Of a DNA stretch of 64,000 bases, positions 16,416 to 25,504 are shown piece after piece. Where the stretch lies: the NCBI RefSeq assembly GCF_022814865.1, contig NZ_JAKVRD010000001.1:186001-250000 (forward strand), given 5' to 3'. Within the stretch, counting starts at the first letter, position 1. Each line of letters begins with the position of its first letter. The DNA comes from Shimia aestuarii (GTDB taxonomy: Bacteria; Pseudomonadota; Alphaproteobacteria; Rhodobacterales; Rhodobacteraceae). The notes below the pieces were generated by a model. That model ran no database searches. It worked only from the letters and a program-made list of their open reading frames with translations, and was not told where the DNA came from. The position numbers were made by a program, and so were the translations under genes.

Positions 16416-17083
16416 TGCCCACCCTGTCGCGCCCCTGGTTGGCCTTCGACCTTGGCGAAGAGATGCGTGTTCTGAGTTGGGCCGTGCATCGCCCCGGCTT
16501 CGTGACCGCCTCGCGCATCCTCTGGCGCGAAGTGCACGAGGACGACCTGCCAAGGGATCTCGATGCCGAAACATGGCTCGCCTCCGAACTCGCCGCGCGC
16601 GGTGCCTCGGACGCGGTTGCCTTCCTGACCTCCCGCGACCTCGCCCGGCATCACTGTAAGACCGCCCGTGTCGAGGATGTGACCGCCGACGCCATCATCA
16701 CCATCGGCCTCTCCAACGCCGAACGAGTCGGTAGTCGTGAGGACTATACCGGCCGCGATTGGGGCAAGGATTGGGGCACCATCAACATCGCCCTGCGCGT
16801 CGATCAGCCCCTTTCCGACATCGGTCTCCTCGAAGCAATGAGCGTCGCCACCGAAGCCCGCACCGCCGCCGTGCACGATCTTGGCCACCGTGTCGCCACC
16901 GGCATCGCGACCGGGACAGGCACCGACTGCATCGCCGTTGCCGCTCCGCCGGGTCACATGCCCTATGCTGGCAAACACACCGCCCTCGGAGAAGCCATCG
17001 GCAAGGCGACCTACGACGCGGTGCTCGAAGGTGCGCGCCAATGGCTCATCGACGACACAGAACGCCGCAGCCGCGCAAGCTGA
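16415..17083 (+). CDS. cbiZ: Adenosylcobinamide amidohydrolase
   Basis: A 222-aa protein of the CbiZ family, with the conserved stretches FLTSRDLARHH, AIITIGLSNAERVG and GTINIALRVDQPL near 75-135. CbiZ removes the aminopropanol arm of cobinamides so they can be rebuilt as cobyrate, a salvage route in bacteria and archaea that scavenge incomplete or foreign corrinoids. The ATG at 16415 is coupled to the btuD stop; an upstream in-frame ATG lies inside btuD. It ends the B12 operon and faces paaR. Confidence 0.88.
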   Translation: MPTLSRPWLAFDLGEEMRVLSWAVHRPGFVTASRILWREVHEDDLPRDLDAETWLASELAARGASDAVAFLTSRDLARHHCKTARVEDVTADAIITIGLSNAERVGSREDYTGRDWGKDWGTINIALRVDQPLSDIGLLEAMSVATEARTAAVHDLGHRVATGIATGTGTDCIAVAAPPGHMPYAGKHTALGEAIGKATYDAVLEGARQWLIDDTERRSRAS

Positions 17084-17107
17084 AGCCGGTTTCTTGCAAA
17101 AGAGAAC

Positions 17108-17136
17108 GGGCCGAAATCTGTTTCAGATTTCGACCC
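17108..17136. terminator. Stem-loop between cbiZ and paaR
   Basis: CGAAATCTG, loop TTT, CAGATTTCG is a perfect 9-bp stem (17112-17120 with 17124-17132), extended after one mismatch by GGG/CCC. It lies between convergent genes and could stop both transcripts. An iteron array begins 23 bases further on. Confidence 0.7.
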
Positions 17137-17159
17137 GCTCCCGATTTCCGCACCACCGC

Positions 17160-17192
17160 GATACAGACGCAATACCGACGTGATACCGACGT
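17160..17192. repeat. Three tandem 11-bp iterons, copy 1
   Basis: GATACAGACGC, AATACCGACGT and GATACCGACGT follow directly on one another (consensus RATACMGACGY), then TGG. The same array with only the purine caps swapped is at 51245-51277. An 11-bp period puts each unit on the same face of the helix, as in protein-binding iterons. Function unknown. Confidence 0.75.
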
Positions 17193-17198
17193 TGGTTT

Positions 17199-17795
17199 TC
17201 AGAGCGCTTTCAGCCCCCCAAGCGTCAGGTTCACAACCAGCGTCGCATAGGATTCCCGCGCTTCGCTGCCCGCGCCGCTGTTCCACATGTAGTACCAGTT
17301 GAGCATCCCAAAGACCGACATGGTCGTCGCCCGAAGGGTCTCTCGCTTCCCGTCAAAAACCTCTGGCGCAGCCGCGCAAATGATGGCTTCGACGAATTTG
17401 ACAAGGTCGCGCTGATAGCCCCGCAAGAGCTGCTGTTGATCCTCCGGCAGGGCCGACATGGCGCCGATCTGAACTTGATGTTCATAGTCCGCGCCTTGAT
17501 AGGCCATGAGGATTTCCGCGACCACCGCCCGCAGCTGCGCCTCTTCGGACAAGTCACTGATCTCAATGTGACAAATCCGGTCCCGAAGCTCCCGAAGGTA
17601 GGTCTCGAGCAGGTCGAACAGAAGCGCATCCTTGCTGTCATAGTAGTGGTAGATATTGGCCTTGGAGATGCCGCACTCCCGCGCCAGCAGGGCCATGGAC
17701 GCGCGATCAAACCCCTGCGTGGCAAAGACTTTTGCCGCGCTCTTGAGGATTTGATCACGCTTCTGATCGTGGTCTTTTGCTATCGTGCGGGCCAA
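17199..17795 (-). CDS. paaR: TetR-family regulator of phenylacetate genes (PaaR-like)
   Basis: A 198-aa TetR-type repressor. The N-terminal helix-turn-helix is at about 25-60 (FDRASMALLARECGISKANIYHYY), followed by a helical ligand domain. Many alpha- and betaproteobacteria use a TetR-type PaaR that responds to phenylacetyl-CoA. It is the last gene of the leftward paaG-I-K-R transcript, three bases after paaK, so it should be autoregulated through the paaG-paaZ spacer. A palindrome there resembles one before paaJ. Confidence 0.85.
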   Translation of the reverse strand: MARTIAKDHDQKRDQILKSAAKVFATQGFDRASMALLARECGISKANIYHYYDSKDALLFDLLETYLRELRDRICHIEISDLSEEAQLRAVVAEILMAYQGADYEHQVQIGAMSALPEDQQQLLRGYQRDLVKFVEAIICAAAPEVFDGKRETLRATTMSVFGMLNWYYMWNSGAGSEARESYATLVVNLTLGGLKAL

Positions 17796-17798
17796 ATC

Positions 17799-19109
17799 CT
17801 ACTCCTTGTCGCGGTTGTCGACGACGCGCACCGCCTTGCCTTGCGAGCGCGCCACATCGCCGGGATCACCGACGATAACCTCGGTCGAAACCCCGACCAT
17901 GTCCTTGATATGCTTGGTCAACATCCGCGCCGCCGCCGTCTTCGACAGGTTGTCCGCCGCATCCGCATTGGCCTCCACATAGACCCGCATCGCATCCATC
18001 CGACCGGACTTGTAGAGCTCGATCTGGAAATGCGGCGCGAGGCCACCCGTGGCCATGACCTGTTCTTCGATCTGGGTCGGAAAGACGTTGACGCCACGCA
18101 GGATGATCATGTCGTCGCTGCGCCCGGTGATCTTTTCCATCCGCCGCATCGACCGCGCCGACCCGGGCAATAGCCGCGTCAGATCGCGCGTGCGATAGCG
18201 GATCATCGGCATCCCTTCCTTGGTCAGCGTGGTGAACACCAATTCGCCCTCTTCGCCTTCTTCCACGACCTCGCCGGTCGCCGGGTTGATGATCTCCGGG
18301 TAGAAATGGTCTTCCCAGATATGAAGCCCGTCTTTGGTCTCGACGCATTCATTCGCGACACCCGGCCCGATGATCTCGGAAAGGCCATAGATATCAACGG
18401 CGTGCATGTCAAAGGCGTCTTCGACCTCCTTGCGCATCGCGTTGGTCCACGGCTCTGCCCCAAAGACCCCAACCGAAAGCGACGAGGCCCGCGGATCAAG
18501 GCCCGCCTTGTGGAACTGCTCAAGGATGTTGAGCATGTAGGAGGGCGTCACCATGATCCCGTCCGGCTGAAAATCCTGAATAAGGTTGACCTGTTTCTCG
18601 GTCTGCCCGCCGCCCATCGGCACGACCATCGCGCCAAGCCGCTCGATCCCGTAATGCGCGCCAAGGCCGCCGGTGAAGAGACCATAGCCATAGGCGTTAT
18701 GCACGGTATCGCCCGCCCGAAGCCCCGAGGCCCGCAGGCTCCGCGCAAGAACATCTGCCCACATCGAAATATCGTTCGCCGTATAGCCGACAACCGTCGG
18801 CTTGCCCGTCGTCCCCGACGAGGCATGCACCCGCACGATCTTCTCTTTCGGCACCGCGAAAAGGCCAAACGGGTAGTTGTCGCGCAGGTCGTTCTTATAG
18901 GTGAACGGGAATTTCGCGAGGTCTTTCAACTCCTTGAAGTCATCCGGATGCACCCCGGCCTCGTCGAACCGCTGCCGATACATCGGCACGTTCTCATAGG
19001 CATGGCGCAGCGACCACTTGAGCCGGTCGAGCTGAAGCTTGCGGATTTCGTCGATCGACGCGGTTTCGATCGGATCAAGGTCTCCCGGTTTCGGGCTCAG
19101 GTCTTTCAT
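17799..19109 (-). CDS. paaK: Phenylacetate-CoA ligase
   Basis: A 436-aa AMP-forming ligase that activates phenylacetate to phenylacetyl-CoA, the entry step of the pathway. The ATP-binding loop VHASSGTTGKPT is at about 102-113, with YGLSEIIGPGV, RYRTRDLTR and GRSDDMIILRGVNVFP downstream as in PaaK enzymes. It starts 17 bases after the paaI stop. GAGGAGGACGAC precedes the start on the minus strand. Confidence 0.96.
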   Translation of the reverse strand: MKDLSPKPGDLDPIETASIDEIRKLQLDRLKWSLRHAYENVPMYRQRFDEAGVHPDDFKELKDLAKFPFTYKNDLRDNYPFGLFAVPKEKIVRVHASSGTTGKPTVVGYTANDISMWADVLARSLRASGLRAGDTVHNAYGYGLFTGGLGAHYGIERLGAMVVPMGGGQTEKQVNLIQDFQPDGIMVTPSYMLNILEQFHKAGLDPRASSLSVGVFGAEPWTNAMRKEVEDAFDMHAVDIYGLSEIIGPGVANECVETKDGLHIWEDHFYPEIINPATGEVVEEGEEGELVFTTLTKEGMPMIRYRTRDLTRLLPGSARSMRRMEKITGRSDDMIILRGVNVFPTQIEEQVMATGGLAPHFQIELYKSGRMDAMRVYVEANADAADNLSKTAAARMLTKHIKDMVGVSTEVIVGDPGDVARSQGKAVRVVDNRDKE

Positions 19110-19126
19110 GTCGTCCTCCTCGACAA

Positions 19127-19558
19127 CTATTCTTCGAAAAGCTGGCCTTTGATCGCGCGGGACATACCCCGAAACTCCGCGATCACTGTGCCGCTCTGAT
19201 TGGTCACTTTCACATCGTAAATTCCGCTGCGCCCGGTAAGGCTCAGCTCGGTTGCCTCTGCCCGAAGACGGTCTCCCAACCGGCCCGGCGCGAGGTAGCT
19301 GACGATATTGTGCTGCGCGACAGTCGCCTGATTGCGGCTGTTGCAGGCAAAGGCAAAGGCACTATCGGCAAGCATGAAGGTCACCCCCCCGTGGCAAATC
19401 CCATGCCCGTTGCAATGGTGTTTCTCGACGCTCATCTCGAGCGTCGCGGTGCCCTCATCGACCGAGGTGATCTCGAACCCCGCCCATTGCGAGGCATTGT
19501 CATCCGCCCACATGGCGGCAGCGGAATTTTCCGCGCGCTCCTTTGGCGTCATCGTCAT
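19127..19558 (-). CDS. paaI: Hydroxyphenylacetyl-CoA thioesterase PaaI
   Basis: A 143-aa single hotdog-fold thioesterase. The motif CNGHGICHGGVTFMLADSAFAFA contains the HGG and Asp typical of PaaI active sites (near 50-72). PaaI is thought to rescue CoA from stalled or hydroxylated intermediates. The ATG overlaps the paaG stop by four bases, so the two are coupled. It continues to paaK. Confidence 0.92.
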   Translation of the reverse strand: MTMTPKERAENSAAAMWADDNASQWAGFEITSVDEGTATLEMSVEKHHCNGHGICHGGVTFMLADSAFAFACNSRNQATVAQHNIVSYLAPGRLGDRLRAEATELSLTGRSGIYDVKVTNQSGTVIAEFRGMSRAIKGQLFEE

Positions 19559-20334
19559 TTCCCCTTGAACTCTGGTGCGCGCTTTTCAAGGAATGCCGCG
19601 ACGCCCTCCGCGTAATCCGCGCTTTCACCGCAAGTCTTCATCGCGTCGGCTTCCATCTCGAGGTGATCCTCAAGCGTATCGACCGCTGCGGCCTGAATGC
19701 ATGCCTTGCTAAGCCCAAGGCCAAGCGTCGGCCCGGCGGCAAGCCGCGCCGTGAGCGCGCGCGCCTCCTCCATCAGCGTCTCATCCGGCAGCGCTTTCCA
19801 GATCAGGCCCCAATCCTCGGCTTTCTGCGCGCTGATTGGCTCGGCGGTAAAGGCAAGCCCCTTGGCCCGCGCTTCGCCAAGAAGCCGGGGCAGGTGCCAA
19901 CTTCCGCCCGTATCCGGGATCAGGCCGACCTTAGAGAAGGACTGAATGAACTTCGCGCTCTCGGCGGCCAAAACCATGTCACACGCCAGCGCGATATTCG
20001 CCCCGGCCCCCGCCGCCACGCCGTTCACGGCACAGATCACCGGGAACTCAAGCGACCTGATAAGCCGCACCAGCGGCGCATAGAAGGTCCGCACAGTGTG
20101 CCCGAGGTCCGGCGCGCCTTTCGACGGGTCACGGTCCCCAAGATCTTGGCCCGCGCAGAACCCGCGCCCCGCCCCTGTCAGAAGAATCGCCCGCGCGCCA
20201 TTGTCCCGCGCCGCTTCGATGGCAGCGCGCAGCGCGCCATGCATTTCGTCATTGAACGAATTGAGCCGGTCCGGACGGTTGAGTGTAATTTCAACCCAAT
20301 CCCCATGCTCCTCGATGCGTATCGTCTCGCTCAC
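19555..20334 (-). CDS. paaG: 1,2-epoxyphenylacetyl-CoA isomerase PaaG
   Basis: A 259-aa crotonase-fold enzyme that isomerises ring-1,2-epoxyphenylacetyl-CoA to the oxepin and later shifts a double bond. The oxyanion-hole segments GAGRGFCAGQDLGD and NGVAAGAGANIALACDM are clear. The GTG at 20334 is chosen because GGGAGGACAG lies just upstream and the protein then begins SETIRIEEHGDW like its relatives; longer in-frame starts run into paaZ. It is the first gene of the leftward operon. Confidence 0.92.
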   Translation of the reverse strand: MSETIRIEEHGDWVEITLNRPDRLNSFNDEMHGALRAAIEAARDNGARAILLTGAGRGFCAGQDLGDRDPSKGAPDLGHTVRTFYAPLVRLIRSLEFPVICAVNGVAAGAGANIALACDMVLAAESAKFIQSFSKVGLIPDTGGSWHLPRLLGEARAKGLAFTAEPISAQKAEDWGLIWKALPDETLMEEARALTARLAAGPTLGLGLSKACIQAAAVDTLEDHLEMEADAMKTCGESADYAEGVAAFLEKRAPEFKGK

Positions 20335-20373
20335 CCTGTCCTCCCAAAACGATGATCTGAGACTCATCTTGCA

Positions 20374-20389
20374 TAAACCGAACGGTTGG
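20374..20389. promoter_or_regulatory. Candidate PaaR operator in paaG-paaZ spacer
   Basis: AACCG-AA-CGGTT (20376-20387) is a perfect 12-bp palindrome in the 106-bp divergent spacer, 42 bases from paaG and 54 from paaZ. In the reverse direction it reads CCAACCGTTCGGTTTA and matches the site before paaJ at CCRACCGNNYGGTY. Control of both divergent operons by PaaR is inferred. Confidence 0.6.
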
Positions 20390-20440
20390 TCAATAAATAG
20401 CATCAACCACTCACACCGGCCTTTCTGGAGGAGAAAGACG

Positions 20441-22471
20441 ATGACCATCGAACAGATTTCGAGCTTTGCCGCCGGGCAATGGATTGCCCCCGGCTCTGGT
20501 GCGCGCACCATTCATAGCGCCATCACTGGCGCGCCCTTTGCTTCTGCTGGCAATGAGGCGCTCGACGTACAGGCCATGCTCGACCATGCCCGCAACGTCG
20601 GCGGCCCCGCCCTGCGTGCGCTCGGGTTTCACGACCGCGCCCGCATGCTCAAGGCCCTCGCGGCCCATCTCGGTGCGCATAAACAAGCGCTCTATGACCT
20701 CTCCTTCAGCACCGGCGCGACCCAAAGCGATCACCTGATCGACATCGACGGCGGCATCGGCACGCTCTTCGTCTTCGCCTCCAAGGGGCGCCGCGAAATG
20801 CCTGACGGACAGGTCTATGTCGATGGCGACGTGGAACAGCTTTCGCGCAACGGCACCTTCCTTGGCCAGCATATCTGCACCCCCCTGCATGGCGTCGCGG
20901 TGCATATCAACGCCTTCAACTTCCCGGTCTGGGGGATGCTCGAGAAACTCGCCCCGACGATTCTCGCGGGCGTTCCGGCGATCGTGAAACCGGCGACCAA
21001 TTCCTGCTACGTGACCGAACTCGCGGTGAAACTGATGCTCGACTCGGGCATCCTGCCGGAGGGCGCGCTGCAACTGGTGACGGGCGGCCTTGGCGACATG
21101 CTCGATCGCCTGACCTGTCAGGACGTGGTGAGCTTTACCGGCTCCGCTGACACCGCCCTCAAACTGCGTCGGAACCCGCATATCCTTGAGAACTCGGTCC
21201 GTTTCGTTGCGGAGCAGGATAGCCTCAACGCCTCGATCCTCGGCCCCGACGCCGGCCCCGGCACGCCGGAATTCGATCTCTTCGTGAAAGAGGTCCAGCG
21301 CGAAATGACCGCCAAGGCCGGGCAGAAATGCACCGCCATTCGCCGTATCATCGCGCCGGAAAATACCGTCCCCGCCGTGATCGAAGCCCTTTCCGCGCGC
21401 CTCGCCAAGACCACCATCGGCGATCCCCGCCTCGAATCGACCCGCATGGGCGCGCTGGTCTCGCTGGATCAGAAACGCGACGTGCTCGCCAAGGCCGCCC
21501 TCATCGGCCAAGAGGCGGAACGCGTCTTCGGTGACCCCGAGAATTTCGCCGTCGAAGGCGCAGATCGCGACGCCGGTGCCTTCCTGCCGCCAATGCTCTT
21601 CCATTGTGCCGACCCAGACCGCGCCACACATGTGCATGACACCGAAGCCTTCGGCCCGGTCTCGACCGTGATGGGCTACCGTGACCTCGAACACGCCATC
21701 GCACTGGCCAATCGCGGCGAAGGCTCGCTTGTCGCCTCGGTCATCACCCATGATCCGACCGTCGCCCGCGAAGTCGCCCTTGGCGCAGGGGCGTTCCACG
21801 GTCGCCTCTATTTCAACAACCGCGATTCTATGAAGGAATCGACAGGCCACGGCTCGCCCCTGCCGCACATGGTGCATGGCGGCCCCGGTCGCGCCGGTGG
21901 TGGCGAGGAAATGGGCGGCGTGCGTGGCGTCATGCACTACATGCAGCGCACCGCCATCCAAGGCTCTCCCGATATCCTCTCGGCCATTGCCGACGTCTGG
22001 GTGCCAGAGGCGCAGGAGATCAAGGCCGAGGCCCATCCCTTCACCCGCCGCTTCCACGACCTCTCCATTGGCGAGACGATCCACACCGATCCGCGCACCG
22101 TCAGCCTCGAAGATATTGAGCATTTCGCCGAGTTCACCGGCGATACCTTCTACGCCCATACCGACGAAGACGCGGCCAAGCGCAACCCGTTCTTCCCGGG
22201 CCGCGTGGCGCATGGCTACCTGCTCCTGTCCTTCGCTGCCGGTCTCTTTGTAGAGCCGAACGAAGGCCCGGTCCTCGCCAATACCGGCCTCGACAACCTG
22301 CGTTTCATGAAGCCCGTTTCGGCGGGCGATGCGATCAAGGTTCGCCTCACGGTCAAGAAGAAGACCCGCCGCAATGACGAGTATGGCGAGGTGCGCTGGC
22401 ACGTCACCCTCACCAATCAGGACGACGAGAAGGTCGCGGAGTATGAACTCCTGACCATGAACGCCTATTGA
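20441..22471 (+). CDS. paaZ: Bifunctional oxepin-CoA hydrolase/aldehyde dehydrogenase PaaZ
   Basis: A 676-aa fusion. Residues to about 520 are an NADP aldehyde dehydrogenase with EQDSLNAS and the catalytic Cys in [10 protein letters not shown]; the C-terminal 140 residues are a MaoC-type hydratase ([18 protein letters not shown], then [10 protein letters not shown]). It opens the oxepin-CoA ring and oxidises the semialdehyde to 3-oxo-5,6-dehydrosuberyl-CoA for PaaJ. CTGGAGGAGAAAGACG precedes the ATG. paaX follows after 36 bases. Confidence 0.95.
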   Translation: MTIEQISSFAAGQWIAPGSGARTIHSAITGAPFASAGNEALDVQAMLDHARNVGGPALRALGFHDRARMLKALAAHLGAHKQALYDLSFSTGATQSDHLIDIDGGIGTLFVFASKGRREMPDGQVYVDGDVEQLSRNGTFLGQHICTPLHGVAVHINAFNFPVWGMLEKLAPTILAGVPAIVKPATNSCYVTELAVKLMLDSGILPEGALQLVTGGLGDMLDRLTCQDVVSFTGSADTALKLRRNPHILENSVRFVAEQDSLNASILGPDAGPGTPEFDLFVKEVQREMTAKAGQKCTAIRRIIAPENTVPAVIEALSARLAKTTIGDPRLESTRMGALVSLDQKRDVLAKAALIGQEAERVFGDPENFAVEGADRDAGAFLPPMLFHCADPDRATHVHDTEAFGPVSTVMGYRDLEHAIALANRGEGSLVASVITHDPTVAREVALGAGAFHGRLYFNNRDSMKESTGHGSPLPHMVHGGPGRAGGGEEMGGVRGVMHYMQRTAIQGSPDILSAIADVWVPEAQEIKAEAHPFTRRFHDLSIGETIHTDPRTVSLEDIEHFAEFTGDTFYAHTDEDAAKRNPFFPGRVAHGYLLLSFAAGLFVEPNEGPVLANTGLDNLRFMKPVSAGDAIKVRLTVKKKTRRNDEYGEVRWHVTLTNQDDEKVAEYELLTMNAY

Positions 22472-22507
22472 TCCCGCCTGCGGCACCCTCGCGCGAGAGG
22501 GTGCCGC

Positions 22508-23371
22508 ATGGCCAAACCCTTTCGCGCCAAGTATAATCCACCCATGCGCGACAGTTCCGAGACATGGTTCGACAAGAGCCTCGATATCCTGACCTACAAC
22601 CGCAACCAGATGGTCTGGTCCATCTTGGTAACGATCTTTGGCGATCTGGCGCGTCGCCCCGGCGACCGCATCAGCGGCTCGCTTCTGTCTCGCCTGACCG
22701 AGCCAATGGGGATCAAGCCCGAGGCCGTGCGCGTCGCGCTTCATCGGTTGCGCAATGACGGCTGGATTGCCTCCGAGCGTCAGGGCCGCACGAGCCGCTA
22801 TAGCCTGACCGCTCACGGCCTGACCGAAAGCGACGCCGCAAGCCCGCGCATCTATGCCGAAACCCACCACGCCGAGGAGGCTGGCCCATGGCACCTCTTG
22901 CTTGGCGAGCCCGGCCCCGCCGCGCAACGAAGCGAGGCCGAGAGGGTCTGGCGCGGTCGCGGCTACGTCCCGGTCGCGCCCGGCGCCTACCTCGCGCGCG
23001 GCGCCGCCCCCTCGGACGCCCCCGACTTCCTCGTGATCGAAGGCCTACCGCAACAGGTGCCGGACTGGCTCCGTGACAAGATCGGCCCGCCCGACCTCGC
23101 CGCCGCCTACCAAGCGCTGGAAACGGCCCTCGACGCTGCACTTCCGCAGATCACCAAGCCAGCGCAGATCTCACCATTGGAGACAGCGATCTTGCGGGTG
23201 GTGATCGTGCACAATTGGCGCCGCGCCTTGCTCGCACATCCTGACCTGCCCGCGATGTTCTTCCCGGCGCATTGGCGCGGCGCAGCCTGTCGCGACAAGG
23301 TCATGACCGCGCTCGCAGCCCTACCGCGCCCTGCGCTCGATCGCTTGGAAGAGACGCAAAGAAACGGCTAA
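22508..23371 (+). CDS. paaX: PaaX-family transcriptional regulator
   Basis: A 287-aa protein with the PaaX layout: a winged-helix N-terminus (ILVTIFGDLA...ISGSLLSRLTEPMGI, AVRVALHRLRNDGW), a central domain and a C-terminal PaaX_C-like region (LLAHPDLPAMFFPAHWRG). PaaX proteins repress phenylacetate genes until phenylacetyl-CoA appears. It follows paaZ, so both a TetR-type and a PaaX-type regulator are present. The ATG at 22508 is used; a start at 22544 would remove 12 weakly conserved residues. Confidence 0.85.
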   Translation: MAKPFRAKYNPPMRDSSETWFDKSLDILTYNRNQMVWSILVTIFGDLARRPGDRISGSLLSRLTEPMGIKPEAVRVALHRLRNDGWIASERQGRTSRYSLTAHGLTESDAASPRIYAETHHAEEAGPWHLLLGEPGPAAQRSEAERVWRGRGYVPVAPGAYLARGAAPSDAPDFLVIEGLPQQVPDWLRDKIGPPDLAAAYQALETALDAALPQITKPAQISPLETAILRVVIVHNWRRALLAHPDLPAMFFPAHWRGAACRDKVMTALAALPRPALDRLEETQRNG

Positions 23372-23396
23372 GGCATGTCTGGGAAAATGGCTCGGA

Positions 23397-23870
23397 TCAG
23401 GCGCCGTGGTCTTTTTCAAGATCAAGTTCGGTCAACTCGGCCAGAAGCTCGATCAGGATTTCATGTCGCTCCGCCCCAAGACGCTCGCGCATATCGGTGA
23501 GGATGCGGCGGCTCGTCGCCATGTTCGCGTCGATGATATTGCGGCCATCCACTGTGATGTCGATCACCTGTCGACGCCGATCATGATCATCCCGCCGACG
23601 TGACACGAGGCCTTTTTCCTCAAGCTTCTGCAGGATTCGCGTCAGGCTCGGGAGCAATAGCACAGCTCGCGAGGCGATGGTCGTCGGATCGAGCGGCCCT
23701 TCCTCGTCAAGCACACGCAACACCCGCCATTGCTGTTCTGTCACCCCGGCATCGGCCAGCATCCCGCGGATCGGCATCATAACGCGCTCGCGGGCGCGCA
23801 GAAGGGCAATGGGCAAAGACCGGTTTGTAAGGGTCTTGGATTGTGTCGTCGTCATGCGATATTCATGCAC
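23397..23870 (-). CDS. MarR-family regulator (HpaR-like)
   Basis: A 157-aa winged-helix regulator. The opening RSLPIALLRARERVMMPIR and GVTEQQWRVLRVLDEEGPLD resemble HpaR-type repressors of homoprotocatechuate genes, and the wing is SRRRDDHDRRRQVIDIT. A GTG at 23870 has GAGGGG upstream on the minus strand; the ATG at 23855 (MTTTQSK) is the alternative. It diverges from the aromatic amino acid decarboxylase gene, with a palindrome between them, so control of that gene is inferred. Confidence 0.82.
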   Translation of the reverse strand: MHEYRMTTTQSKTLTNRSLPIALLRARERVMMPIRGMLADAGVTEQQWRVLRVLDEEGPLDPTTIASRAVLLLPSLTRILQKLEEKGLVSRRRDDHDRRRQVIDITVDGRNIIDANMATSRRILTDMRERLGAERHEILIELLAELTELDLEKDHGA

Positions 23871-23932
23871 CGCAACCCCTCAGAGGGCAACAAAAAGCGA
23901 CCAATCCGCCGCCGAGCGCGCGCAAGAGCCGC

Positions 23933-23952
23933 ACCTATCGGGCGCAATAGGT
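23933..23952. promoter_or_regulatory. Candidate MarR operator
   Basis: ACCTAT-N8-ATAGGT is a perfect inverted repeat, 20 bp overall, in the 103-bp spacer between the MarR gene and the decarboxylase gene. Length and location fit a MarR dimer site. No other copy was noticed. Confidence 0.4.
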
Positions 23953-23973
23953 AGCAAAGACAGGAGAGCAGTG

Positions 23974-25386
23974 ATGAAATGGAGCGAATTCGCCACCTGG
24001 GGCGCCCGGATTTCCGACTGGGCGCGCCAGTATCACGAGACACTGCGCGACCGGCCCGTGCGGGCTCAGGTCGCCCCCGGCGACATCCTTGCCCAGCTCC
24101 CCGCGACCCCGCCGAAGAAAGGCGGCGCGATGGAAGAGGTCTTTGCCGATTTCGAACGCATCGTCATGCCCGGCCTGACCCATTGGCAACATCCCCGCTT
24201 CTTTGCCTATTTCCCCGCGAACGCGACCCCACCCTCGATGCTTGCCGATTACCTCGCGACCGTGATCGCGCCGCAATGCATGCTGTGGCAGACCTCTCCA
24301 GCGGCGACCGAGATGGAAACCCGCATGCTCGAATGGCTGCGCGACGGGATCGGCCTCGCGCCGCATTTCACCGGCGTCATTCAGGACAGCGCCTCGACCG
24401 CAACACTCGCCGCCGTGCTGACGATGCGCGAACGCGCCCTCGGCTGGCAAGGCAATGAGACGGGCCTCTCGGGTCTCGACACACTCCGGGTCTATTGCTC
24501 GGACGAAGTCCATACTTCGATCGACCGCGCGATCTGGATCTCCGGCATCGGGGCCGCCAACCTACGCCGCATCCCAACCACCGGCCCAACCCGCGCCATG
24601 GACGTCGCCGCGCTCGACGCCGCCATTGCCGAGGACATTGCCGCTGGTCTCAAACCTGCCGGCATCATCGCCTGTGTCGGCGGCACAGGCACCGGCGCTT
24701 GCGACGACATTTCCGCGACCTGCGATGTGGCCGCAAAATACGACCTCTATACCCATGTCGATGCCGCTTGGGCCGGGGCGGCTATGATCTGCCCCGAGTT
24801 CCGCACACTTTGGAACGGGGTCGACAAAGCGGATTCGGTCGTCTTCAACCCACATAAATGGCTCGGGATGCAGTTCGACTGCTCCGCGCATTTCGTCCGC
24901 AATCCCGAAGACCTCGTGCGCACGCTGGCGATCAAGCCGGAGTACCTCAAGACGCACGGCCATGACGGGATTATCAACTACTCGGAATGGTCTGTGCCCC
25001 TTGGTCGCCGTTTTCGGGCGCTGAAGATCTGGTTCGTGCTGCGCACATACGGTCTCGAAGGGTTGCAGGTGATGATCCGCAACCATGTGACATGGGCCGA
25101 AGAGCTTCACACCCGCCTCGCCGCCGAACCCGATTTCGAGATCGTGACCGCGCCTGTCCTGTCGCTCTTCACCTTCCGCTATGCCCCCAAGGGCGCGGGC
25201 GACCTTGACGCACTGAACCAACGGCTCGTCGATGCGATCAACGATGACGGACGCATTTACCTGACCCAGACACGCGTTGGTGGCGCCCTTGTGATCCGCT
25301 TTCAGGCAGGTCAGGTCGACGCCACGAAAGAGGATATCGACTCGGCCTTTGACGTCATCTGTGAGATCGCGCGCAACATGGCCTGA
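23974..25386 (+). CDS. PLP-dependent aromatic L-amino acid decarboxylase
   Basis: A 470-aa group II decarboxylase (tyrosine/DOPA/tryptophan type). The PLP lysine lies in NPHKWLGMQ, the ring-binding Asp in HVDAAWAGAA, and SASTATLAAVLTMRERAL and HTSIDRA mark the cofactor site. It would turn an aromatic amino acid into its amine; phenylalanine to phenethylamine would feed phenylacetate catabolism, but the substrate cannot be read from sequence. The ATG follows CAGGAGAGCAGTG. It sits between an HpaR-like regulator and an amino-acid-type ABC importer. Confidence 0.88.
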   Translation: MKWSEFATWGARISDWARQYHETLRDRPVRAQVAPGDILAQLPATPPKKGGAMEEVFADFERIVMPGLTHWQHPRFFAYFPANATPPSMLADYLATVIAPQCMLWQTSPAATEMETRMLEWLRDGIGLAPHFTGVIQDSASTATLAAVLTMRERALGWQGNETGLSGLDTLRVYCSDEVHTSIDRAIWISGIGAANLRRIPTTGPTRAMDVAALDAAIAEDIAAGLKPAGIIACVGGTGTGACDDISATCDVAAKYDLYTHVDAAWAGAAMICPEFRTLWNGVDKADSVVFNPHKWLGMQFDCSAHFVRNPEDLVRTLAIKPEYLKTHGHDGIINYSEWSVPLGRRFRALKIWFVLRTYGLEGLQVMIRNHVTWAEELHTRLAAEPDFEIVTAPVLSLFTFRYAPKGAGDLDALNQRLVDAINDDGRIYLTQTRVGGALVIRFQAGQVDATKEDIDSAFDVICEIARNMA

Positions 25387-25504
25387 AAGGACGCATATCC
25401 GATATAGGTATTTTCACTCAATTGACCGATTAGCCCCCTGCCTCCTACTGTTTTGACAATGCATAAAGGGCCAAATCCGGCCCCGGCATAAGGGAGGAAA
25501 TCAA

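Noticed and set aside
20411..22927. Open frame of 838 codons opposite paaZ and paaX
   Set aside because: Same reason: shadow of a well-supported gene with complete ALDH and MaoC motifs on the other strand.
25453..25458. TTGACA hexamer before the binding-protein gene as a -35 promoter box
   Set aside because: No convincing -10 box follows at 16-18 bp, and the region is partly occupied by a small GGGCC/GGCCC hairpin.
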